A DNA stretch of 64,000 bases from Maribacter arcticus (lineage in GTDB: Bacteria > Bacteroidota > Bacteroidia > Flavobacteriales > Flavobacteriaceae), in assembly GCF_900167935.1 (NCBI RefSeq), contig NZ_FUYL01000006.1, positions 1 to 64,000 of the forward strand, in the 5' to 3' direction. The notes beneath the pieces are model-generated. The model saw only the letters and a list, made by a program, of their open reading frames with translations. It was not told the origin of the DNA and ran no database searches. Positions 54,276 through 61,966 of the stretch are shown here, piece after piece. Made by a program: the position numbers and the translations under genes. Within the stretch, counting starts at the first letter, position 1. Each line of letters opens with the position of its first letter.

Positions 54276-56729
54276 TTATTTAACCATAAAAAGTGCGTTG
54301 GCAAAAAATAGCTTTCCATTTTCCCAAAAACCTCTAAAAAGTGGATTGTCAACCATATATATTATTTGACCTCTACCCATTTCTTCAGTTCCGAAAATTA
54401 ATGTTTCTGCAATTTTCTTTTTTGCTTCACTGCCAGCAAAACCAGATACAGGTTCGTTGGCACCTTCACTAAGATAAACAGCACTTCCATTTTCTAAATA
54501 CTTGTATGCTCTATCTCCTAGTTTCAACGTGAAATAAGTATCGTCGTAACCGTAAGCTAAAGGATTCGTATTGTCTACAGTAGCTTTGAAAATAGCACCA
54601 GTAATCGCAGATTTAATCTGTTCGCGTTCAGAAACTTCAAAAGATGAAATGGTATTACTTGAATCTTTCTCGATTTCTTTTTCCTTAATGGTAAAATCTT
54701 TATCTGATGAAGTAAGGGCATCAATGGCACCTCCCATTACAATAAGTTTTCCTCCGCGTTTTACCCAATCCTTGATTTTTTCTTTGATATGAGTGGATAA
54801 AAAGCTTTTATAGCCCCAACCATCAGGTAAAATAAGAATATCATATGTAGTTAAATCAACTCTACTGAAATAATCCTCATCTAATACAGAAATAGGGTAA
54901 TTCAATTGTTGCTCAAAAAAGTTCCATATTTCACCAAAACGTAAAGTTGATGTTGGTTCACCGGAAAGTACGGCAATATTCAGATCTTGTATAACATCTA
55001 CGTATCCTGAACCAAAATCTTTTCCACTTTCAACAAAACCTGTGTTGGTTGGGGTTATGGTTTTATTATGATTTTTAGAGGCGTTTGTTAATATGGTATT
55101 GAAATTCTTTACTTGTTTGTTATCGCTTTTAGTGATAATAAGCGTTCCACGGTCATGCGAAATACCATCTAATGTAAAGGGTTTGTGAGCATAACGAATA
55201 CGAATTTTATTTCGTAGTAGTTCAGCTAAAAACCTTGCATCCTTCATGCTGTTCCAATCGGCTAAATATGCATAACTATCAGCTTTTATAATTGCAGAGG
55301 TTATGTTTTGTGTGCTTGAAACAGTGCCTGAAACATTGCTTTCACTCGCAATTGCATCTAGACCATATGCGTAAGGTAATGACCATGCAGTTATATCATA
55401 GGTAACCGAATCACTAAGCTTTGCCGTAGGTTCAAACAAAACTTTAACCAAGGTACTCTTAGCTTGATCTGTAGAAACTATAATACTCTTATCACTGCTT
55501 TTTAAAGATCCAGATTTTCCGGTTGCATAATTGTAGCCTTTAACTGTGCTATTGTCACCAACTTTATACTTTATTTCGTGTTTACTCAATAAATCAGTTA
55601 GTGCTTCTAGTTTATCTGGGTTCCCATTCAATACATAGCTTTTGTATTTGTAATTCTTGTTTTTATAGAATTTCATGAATTCTTCATTCAGTTTAGTTAC
55701 ATTTTTTGAAGCCACTTCTATGGTAGATAAACCTGTGGTATGATGATGCGCAATTCTATCTTTCAGTGTAAGGGTGTCTCCAATACTAGTAATAATTCCT
55801 AACCCAGCGCGACCACTACCACCTTGTTCATAGGTCATGCCAATACCGCCGTTGTAGGTTGGGTAAGTGTCTCCGTAACTTGGATATAATAGGTCAAACA
55901 CTTCTTTTGTGAAATAGAACCATCCATTTTCATCAAAATACTTTGCATGATTTTTACCAATTGTAACTTGAAATTCTCTTTGAAAATCAGTGATAACTTC
56001 ATGAAATGGTTCGGCTGCAGGAGCGAAATAATATGGATTGTCGACACCTTGTTCATGAAAATCTACATGTACGTGGGGTAACCATTTGTTGAATTGTTTT
56101 AAGCGTTGCTGGCTTTCAACCTGTGTCAACCATGCCCAATCTCTATTTAAATCGAACATGTAATGATTGCTACGACCACTCCACCAACCCTCATGATGTT
56201 CCTTGCTATTTGGGTCTACTTGGTTCGGTGAGTTTTTGAATTGGTTGTACCAGTTAACATAACGATCTCTACCATCTGGGTTAATGCATGGGTCAATTAA
56301 TACAACAACATCTTCGAGGTAGCTACTTTTGGTAGTAAATAAATCGTAAATGGTTTGCATGGAAGCTTCCGTACTTACACTTTCATTGCCATGTACATTA
56401 TAACTAAGCCATACAATAGCCTTGTCTGGCGTACCTTCGCCATTCAATCCTTTCATATGCTCTTCTCGAATTTTTTCAAGATTTTGCATATTTTCTTTAG
56501 TGGAAATGGTAGCCAATAACAAAGGTCGTCGTTCATTGGTTTTACCATATTCAATTAGTTTCATGCGTTGTGGTTCAGCTTCTGCTAAATATTGATAATA
56601 ATCAACAACCTCATGGTGACTGGTAAATTGTGTTCCTAGTTCATAGCCTAAAAACTCAGAAGGTGATTTTAATTGGGCTAAACTGAATAAAGGTATAAAT
56701 AGAAGTGCGTAGCTTAAAATTTGTTTCAT
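54276..56729 (-). CDS. M14-family zinc carboxypeptidase with C-terminal gatase-like domain
   Basis: The 817-residue protein has a signal peptide (residues 1-18). The M14 zinc-site motif is NVHGNESVSTEAS (His and Glu ligands, ~residues 111-123) with the third ligand in VHVDFHEQG (~residue 220). Residues ~570-680 (LNIAVLSGEPTSTLRFGEIW, ILILPDGWGYKSFLS, GGKLIVMGGAIDAL) resemble a class I glutamine amidotransferase-like fold. It is a predicted secreted peptidase acting on peptides or cell-wall fragments. Confidence 0.92.
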   Translation of the reverse strand: MKQILSYALLFIPLFSLAQLKSPSEFLGYELGTQFTSHHEVVDYYQYLAEAEPQRMKLIEYGKTNERRPLLLATISTKENMQNLEKIREEHMKGLNGEGTPDKAIVWLSYNVHGNESVSTEASMQTIYDLFTTKSSYLEDVVVLIDPCINPDGRDRYVNWYNQFKNSPNQVDPNSKEHHEGWWSGRSNHYMFDLNRDWAWLTQVESQQRLKQFNKWLPHVHVDFHEQGVDNPYYFAPAAEPFHEVITDFQREFQVTIGKNHAKYFDENGWFYFTKEVFDLLYPSYGDTYPTYNGGIGMTYEQGGSGRAGLGIITSIGDTLTLKDRIAHHHTTGLSTIEVASKNVTKLNEEFMKFYKNKNYKYKSYVLNGNPDKLEALTDLLSKHEIKYKVGDNSTVKGYNYATGKSGSLKSSDKSIIVSTDQAKSTLVKVLFEPTAKLSDSVTYDITAWSLPYAYGLDAIASESNVSGTVSSTQNITSAIIKADSYAYLADWNSMKDARFLAELLRNKIRIRYAHKPFTLDGISHDRGTLIITKSDNKQVKNFNTILTNASKNHNKTITPTNTGFVESGKDFGSGYVDVIQDLNIAVLSGEPTSTLRFGEIWNFFEQQLNYPISVLDEDYFSRVDLTTYDILILPDGWGYKSFLSTHIKEKIKDWVKRGGKLIVMGGAIDALTSSDKDFTIKEKEIEKDSSNTISSFEVSEREQIKSAITGAIFKATVDNTNPLAYGYDDTYFTLKLGDRAYKYLENGSAVYLSEGANEPVSGFAGSEAKKKIAETLIFGTEEMGRGQIIYMVDNPLFRGFWENGKLFFANALFMVK

Positions 56730-56900
56730 AAGGTGGTTTGTAATCTGTTCTAGCCAAATCTATTAAAATAAATGCAAAATGAAAGTGATTTATATTGTAT
56801 TTCACCGAGTAATTGGGTAATTAATACTAGTGGTAATTAACTTATATTTAGGAAATGTAAAACGAAAGGGTTTTATATTTACAAAGTATTTAATTTTTAT

Positions 56901-58505
56901 ATGGATATTGACTGTTTGCCCATAGCAAAAACGGGCTATTTTTCGAAACTGATTTGTGATTACGTTGCCGCAGAAACTGAGCTTAAACCATTATATAATC
57001 GGTTTCCCGATGTTGAAGGTTTTAAAGGGCAACTAGAAGAAAAAGGAAAGCATTTTACTAATGCCCATAGAGATGTTCTGCATAATTCAATGCTTAAGCA
57101 GTATAAAAACACAGATGTTTCTAAAAAAACTTCGGCTAACATTGAGCTTTTAAAAGAAAAAAACACATTTACCATTGTTACCGGGCATCAGTTAAATCTA
57201 TTTACTGGACCATTGTATTTTCTATACAAGATTATTTCTACCATAAATTTAACCAAGCAATTAAAAACAGCATATCCAGATAGTAATTTTGTGCCTATCT
57301 ATTGGATGGCTACAGAAGATCACGATTTCGATGAAATCAATTATTTCAATTTCAAAGGATTAAAATTTCAGTGGAACAAAGATGCATCTGGTGCTGTAGG
57401 CCATCTGAAAACAAAGGGATTAGGGGAAGTTTTTGATTTATTTGCACAAACTATAGGTGATAGTAAAAACGCTAGTCATTTAAAGGGTCTGTTCGAAAAT
57501 GCCTATTTAAAACATGATAACCTAACGGATGCAACTAGGTATTTAGCCAATGAAATTTTTAAGGACTACGGCTTGGTAATTGTTGATGGTGATGATGCCG
57601 ACTTAAAAAAGTTGCTAGTGCCATATATGAAGAAAGATATTTTTGAGCAAATAGCCTTTAAAAAAGTAACGGAAACTATTGAAGAATTGGAGCAAATTTC
57701 ATCTGATTACCCAGTACAGGTGAATCCGCGTGAAATCAATTATTTTTATTTGAAAGATGGTATTCGCGAACGTATAATACAAAGTAAAGAAAAGTATCTC
57801 GTAAACGATACCACCATTTCGTTCACTAAGGAAGAATTGATTGATGAGATGGATGCTCACCCAGAAAGATTCTCTCCTAATGTTATTGCTAGACCGTTGT
57901 ACCAAGAAGTCATTTTGCCAAACCTTTGTTATATAGGTGGAGGCGGTGAAATAGCCTATTGGTTAGAATTGAAGGCAGCGTTTGAAGCTATGAATATTCC
58001 TTTTCCAATTTTATTGGTGAGAAATTCAGCTTTGATAATTACCGAAAAACAGGCTGATAAGCTAGAGCGAATGAATATATCTAAATCAGATATATTTTTA
58101 AAACAGAATAGCTTAATCAATAAAAAGATTAGGGAGATTTCAAATATAGACATTGATTTTTCTCCACAGAAAAAATTGCTAGAAGAGCAGTTTAAAGATC
58201 TATACGCCCTTACAGAAAAGACGGATAAGTCATTTTTAGGTGCGGTAAAAGCTCAAGAAGTAAAACAGAAAAAAGGATTGGATGCCTTGGAGAAACGCTT
58301 GCTACAGGCGCAAAAGAGAAAGCTAAGAGATCAAGTAGTTCGTATGACCGAACTGCAGAACGAAATTTTTCCCAACCAATCATTGCAAGAACGTCAACTT
58401 AATTTTTCTGAGTTTTATCTGGAATATGGTGAAGACCTAGTGCCGATGTTGTTCGAGGCATTGCAGCCATTAGATTTGACTTTTACTGTAATTACCCAAA
58501 AATAA
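56901..58505 (+). CDS. bshC: Bacillithiol biosynthesis cysteine-adding enzyme BshC
   Basis: The 534-residue cytoplasmic protein has the BshC features VTGHQLNLFTGPLYFLYK (~residues 91-108), PIYWMATEDHDFDEIN, and LPNLCYIGGGGEIAYWLELK, then a long coiled coil (~370-490). It adds cysteine to glucosaminyl-malate in the last step of bacillithiol synthesis. This implies the organism uses bacillithiol as its low-molecular-weight thiol. The bshA and bshB genes are not in the window. A TATATTTA close to the -7 consensus precedes the start. Confidence 0.95.
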   Translation: MDIDCLPIAKTGYFSKLICDYVAAETELKPLYNRFPDVEGFKGQLEEKGKHFTNAHRDVLHNSMLKQYKNTDVSKKTSANIELLKEKNTFTIVTGHQLNLFTGPLYFLYKIISTINLTKQLKTAYPDSNFVPIYWMATEDHDFDEINYFNFKGLKFQWNKDASGAVGHLKTKGLGEVFDLFAQTIGDSKNASHLKGLFENAYLKHDNLTDATRYLANEIFKDYGLVIVDGDDADLKKLLVPYMKKDIFEQIAFKKVTETIEELEQISSDYPVQVNPREINYFYLKDGIRERIIQSKEKYLVNDTTISFTKEELIDEMDAHPERFSPNVIARPLYQEVILPNLCYIGGGGEIAYWLELKAAFEAMNIPFPILLVRNSALIITEKQADKLERMNISKSDIFLKQNSLINKKIREISNIDIDFSPQKKLLEEQFKDLYALTEKTDKSFLGAVKAQEVKQKKGLDALEKRLLQAQKRKLRDQVVRMTELQNEIFPNQSLQERQLNFSEFYLEYGEDLVPMLFEALQPLDLTFTVITQK

Positions 58506-58686
58506 ATTTAGGCAGGCGAGCATCACTTAATAAGATATCTGTACTTGTCTTTGTATCGTTTCTTTCAAATCTAGTTACAGAAAATTAATTATAATTAGCA
58601 TATATATTACATTCAACATACAAAACATCACGCCAGTTGATAGCCTTATAGGGTTTGAAAAAGAAAATCTTTATTTCTATTTAGAC

Positions 58687-59232
58687 TTAAGGAACTAGAA
58701 ATTCCCCTTTCCATTCTTTATTGACCTTTTCGAATAAAGCCCTAATATGTTTAGGTCGTTTTAATTTTAAGTATTCAATTTTGGTGGGAATAATATCGAT
58801 CATGGTAAAGTAATTTTCATCTTCAACATATTCCACATGATCAGGATTTTTTAAAGAGCTCCCAGGGCTAATATTGGTAATGTAGTCTTTTCTACTGTTT
58901 GGCTGAATGTTTTTCCATGTCTCTATAAGCCTTTTTTTGTCCGTTACTATTTCAGCAGTGCCCTCGACTTTTAATTGTAACAATTTCTCAGGATGATACA
59001 GCAGAAAACTAACTTGATTGTTTACGGTAATATGCTTAATTTTTTGGGTACGACTATCGGTGTAGATTGTTAAAAGCAAGCCTTCAGAAACCTCCCGTAG
59101 CACTACGGTACGTAGACGAGCTATAGTTTCATTGCCTACTGTTGCCATAGTAATGAACCTGAATGGATGTCCCCTTTCAGATACACCCTTTTTAATTTCA
59201 CTGTTTAATTCTTCAAAAAAGGAATCAATCAT
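58687..59232 (-). CDS. Pyridoxamine 5'-phosphate oxidase-like flavin-binding protein
   Basis: The 181-residue protein has a split-barrel FMN fold: FITMATVGNETIARLRTVVL (~residues 26-45), LTIYTDSRTQKIKHI (~61-75), VSFLLYHPEKLLQLKVEGTA. It lacks the full C-terminal signature of true PNPOx and belongs to the broader flavin-dependent family. Its substrate is unknown. It is a single gene, divergent from nothing close. Confidence 0.88.
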   Translation of the reverse strand: MIDSFFEELNSEIKKGVSERGHPFRFITMATVGNETIARLRTVVLREVSEGLLLTIYTDSRTQKIKHITVNNQVSFLLYHPEKLLQLKVEGTAEIVTDKKRLIETWKNIQPNSRKDYITNISPGSSLKNPDHVEYVEDENYFTMIDIIPTKIEYLKLKRPKHIRALFEKVNKEWKGEFLVP

Positions 59233-59323
59233 GCCTATAATTTATATAAAGGTAAAATAATAGGATTTATAAGTAGGGTAAAAGACAAGCCGGTTGTTAT
59301 ATAATAAAGAGCTATGAAAAAGA

Positions 59324-59415
59324 AATTGAATTAGTTCAATTTTGACTTTTGGTTTAAAGTTGGTTTTTGATTTAGTTGAAAGCTCAGGGTGGTTCCTGAG
59401 CTTTCCTTTTTTTTA
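59324..59415 (+). other. Short terminator-ended segment (possible small RNA) in the gene-free stretch 59233-59632
   Basis: The 400-base gap 59233-59632 holds no gene of normal size. Its first hairpin is AAAGCTCAGG (59379-59388) with CCTGAGCTTT (59395-59404), followed by a C pair and T8, a convincing terminator on the plus strand. Upstream is a short Lys-rich frame of six codons and GTTTAAAGTTGG. No exact -7 box is seen. This segment could be a small RNA ending at about 59413, or the terminator of an unseen transcript. Confidence 0.4.
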
Positions 59416-59466
59416 ATTGTAAGGTTGTAGATAGTTTATCGAACTAAGTGTTGAATACAGATTGTT

Positions 59467-59543
59467 ATGAGAAAGATTTTTTTAATGTATTCAGTTTATT
59501 GGTTGGTTGTATAGAAAGCCCGGGTGATTCCCGGGCTTTTTTT
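59467..59543 (+). ncRNA. Candidate small RNA or tiny ORF ending in a terminator (59515-59543)
   Basis: This is the second terminator hairpin in the gap: AAAGCCCGGG (59515-59524) and CCCGGGCTTT (59530-59539) around TGATT, then T4 more. It is preceded by TTTATTGGTTGGTTGT (59495-59510), the same sequence, bar one base, that precedes the terminator at 27742. A 15-codon frame from ATG 59467 to TAG 59514 ends 1 base before the stem. Whether RNA or peptide is the product is not known. Confidence 0.4.
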
Positions 59544-59632
59544 GTTTTAAAACATAAATATTTAAAGGAGTAAGTAGCAATATAATTGATTCTTTTCCAG
59601 ATTAGAAAAACCAATTGATCAAAGTAGTACTA

Positions 59633-60358
59633 TCACTTCACCTTATATTCTAGTCGCATAGTAATAGATGCGGTTTTGTTTTTAGAAGAGGTATTGTAGG
59701 CGCCACCCCAACTATAGTCTTCTCCAGAGTTTTGGCCTGTAATTTGAAACACACCCATATTGGCAGAAACTAAATCACCTAAATCACTTCCTGCATTTTC
59801 AGCTATTTTCTCGGCACGTATTCGTGCATCTTCTGTAGCTTTAGATATCATTTCAATTTTTAAATCAGCGAGTTTAGTATAGTAGTACCTTGGAGGTGAA
59901 GAGTTAAATTGTACTCCTTTATTTAACAGCTCTGTTATTTCGCGAGAAACGCTTTCAATTAAAGCAACGTTTTCAGATTCAATATTCAGTGTCTGCATTA
60001 ATTGATACCCACGAAAAATGCTTCCTACATAATTTCCATTTTCATATTGGTTATCACGCATTTCAGTGGTTTGAACGCTATTAAAGATAATACTGGCCGA
60101 TTCAATTCCTTTTGAAACTAAATATTGGCGTACGATCTCTTTATCATTATTCAATTGGTCGAAAGCTATTTTCAAAACCGTACTGTTGGCAGAAAATTGA
60201 CCCTCCCAAACGATGAGGTCAGAAGTAAAATTTTCATTGCCTAAACCAGTTACCGATATAATTTGTGGCGGGTTAGCTCTTTGTACATAAGCATTTCCTA
60301 AAAAATAAGCAGCAATGATAATAGCTGCTCCAAAAATAATTGCACTTACATGTTTCAT
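59633..60358 (-). CDS. SIMPL (DUF541) domain periplasmic protein
   Basis: The 241-residue protein has an N-terminal hydrophobic anchor (residues ~5-22). Residues ~35-238 fit the SIMPL/DUF541 fold (ISVTGLGNENFTSDLIVWEG, LNIESENVALIESVSREITE, ATEDARIRAEKIAENAGSDL). Related proteins (BP26, YggE) form periplasmic ring-like oligomers and are linked to oxidative stress. It is divergent from guaA, sharing a 74-base intergenic region. Confidence 0.88.
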   Translation of the reverse strand: MKHVSAIIFGAAIIIAAYFLGNAYVQRANPPQIISVTGLGNENFTSDLIVWEGQFSANSTVLKIAFDQLNNDKEIVRQYLVSKGIESASIIFNSVQTTEMRDNQYENGNYVGSIFRGYQLMQTLNIESENVALIESVSREITELLNKGVQFNSSPPRYYYTKLADLKIEMISKATEDARIRAEKIAENAGSDLGDLVSANMGVFQITGQNSGEDYSWGGAYNTSSKNKTASITMRLEYKVK

Positions 60359-60421
60359 AAAAAATATTAATATCTAGTTTAAATATAACTAAAAGATACT
60401 TTTCAAGAACGGTCAATTTGC

Positions 60422-60429
60422 TATTTTTG
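60422..60429 (+). promoter_or_regulatory. Bacteroidota -7 box (TATTTTTG) immediately before guaA
   Basis: An exact TAnnTTTG match ends only 3 bases before the guaA ATG at 60433. If transcription starts at the usual distance from the box, the message would have no or almost no 5' leader. Confidence 0.5.
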
Positions 60430-60432
60430 CTC

Positions 60433-61965
60433 ATGCAAAATAAAGTCCTAATATTAGATTTTGGTTCACAATACACTCAATTGATTGGTAGACGTGTACG
60501 TGAGCTGAATATTTTCTCTGAAATTAAACCATATAATAAATTACCAAAAGACCTTTCTGAGTATAAAGCAGTGATTCTTTCAGGATCACCTTTGTCTGTT
60601 AGGGGAGACGATGCAGTCCATCCTGATTTATCTGAAATTCGTGGTAAAAAACCTTTATTGGGTGTTTGTTATGGAGCGCAATACCTAGCACACTTTAACG
60701 GTGGTAGTGTAGAAAAATCTAACACCAGGGAATATGGTAGAGCTAATCTAAGTTTTGTTGTAGAGAATGACCCGTTTTTAGATAAAATAAGTACTGGCAG
60801 TCAAGTTTGGATGAGCCATGCAGATACAATTAAGCACCTGCCAGAGAACACTACATTATTGGCAAGTACCCATGATGTTGAGAATGCTGCTTTTAAATTT
60901 GATGGAGAGGAAACTTATGCTATTCAATTTCACCCAGAGGTATATCATTCAACAGATGGAAAACAAATCTTAGAAAATTTTTTGGTTAAGATAGCCAAGA
61001 TGGAACAGTCATGGACTCCTGATGCTTTTGTTGATAAAACAGTAGCAGAATTGAAAGAGAAAATTGGCAATGAAAAAGTAATATTAGGACTGTCTGGTGG
61101 TGTTGATTCTTCAGTGGCAGCGGTATTATTACATAAAGCTATAGGTAAGAACCTTCATTGTATTTTCGTCAATAATGGTCTTTTAAGAAAGAACGAATAT
61201 ACTGAGGTATTGAAGCAATACGAAGGCATGGGGCTTAATGTGAAAGGAGTCGATGCTTCGGCACGTTTTTTGAATGATTTGGCAGGAGAGAGTGACCCAG
61301 AAACAAAGAGAAAAATAATAGGTCGTGTATTTATAGAAGTTTTTGATGATGAATCTCATTTAGTAGAAGGCGCAAAATGGCTGGCACAGGGTACTATTTA
61401 TCCTGATGTAATTGAATCAGTATCAGCTACAGGAGGTCCATCGCAAACAATAAAGAGTCATCACAATGTTGGTGGTTTGCCTGACTTTATGAAATTAAAA
61501 GTTGTGGAGCCTTTAAAAATGTTATTCAAAGATGAAGTTAGAAGAGTAGGGGCAAGTTTAGGAATTGATAAGGCATTATTAGGTAGGCACCCTTTTCCAG
61601 GTCCAGGTTTGGCAATAAGAATTCTTGGTGATATCACCCCAGAAAAAGTAGCCATTTTACAAGAAGTGGATGCAATTTTTATAGACGGATTAAAAAAGTG
61701 GAATTTATACGATAAAGTATGGCAAGCAGGCGCAATACTATTACCTGTAAATAGTGTAGGGGTAATGGGCGACGAGCGTACTTATGAAAAATGTGTAGCT
61801 TTAAGGGCTGTCGAAAGTACTGATGGTATGACTGCTGATTGGGTGAATTTACCATATGAATTTTTACAAAAAACGTCAAATGATATCATTAATAAAGTCC
61901 CTGGAGTAAATCGTGTCGTATATGATATAAGTTCAAAACCTCCAGCAACAATAGAATGGGAATAA
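60433..61965 (+). CDS. guaA: GMP synthase (glutamine-hydrolysing)
   Basis: The protein has 510 residues from ATG 60433, where the conserved N-terminus [20 protein letters not shown] starts. An in-frame TTG 15 bases upstream lies in the promoter box. The GATase triad is Cys79 ([10 protein letters not shown]), His167 and Glu169 (QFHPEV). The ATP-pyrophosphatase P-loop is SGGVDS (221-226). The C-terminal dimerisation domain ends [17 protein letters not shown]. It makes GMP from XMP. The next gene starts 1 base after its stop. Confidence 0.97.
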   Translation: MQNKVLILDFGSQYTQLIGRRVRELNIFSEIKPYNKLPKDLSEYKAVILSGSPLSVRGDDAVHPDLSEIRGKKPLLGVCYGAQYLAHFNGGSVEKSNTREYGRANLSFVVENDPFLDKISTGSQVWMSHADTIKHLPENTTLLASTHDVENAAFKFDGEETYAIQFHPEVYHSTDGKQILENFLVKIAKMEQSWTPDAFVDKTVAELKEKIGNEKVILGLSGGVDSSVAAVLLHKAIGKNLHCIFVNNGLLRKNEYTEVLKQYEGMGLNVKGVDASARFLNDLAGESDPETKRKIIGRVFIEVFDDESHLVEGAKWLAQGTIYPDVIESVSATGGPSQTIKSHHNVGGLPDFMKLKVVEPLKMLFKDEVRRVGASLGIDKALLGRHPFPGPGLAIRILGDITPEKVAILQEVDAIFIDGLKKWNLYDKVWQAGAILLPVNSVGVMGDERTYEKCVALRAVESTDGMTADWVNLPYEFLQKTSNDIINKVPGVNRVVYDISSKPPATIEWE

Positions 61966-61966
61966 T

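Noticed and set aside
58506-58686. Possible small gene or RNA between bshC and the PNPOx-like gene
   Set aside because: No open frame with a start, no hairpin with a T tract and no promoter box recognised.
60418-60432. TTG start for guaA
   Set aside because: It lies upstream of and overlaps the -7 box, and the conserved N-terminus begins at ATG 60433.
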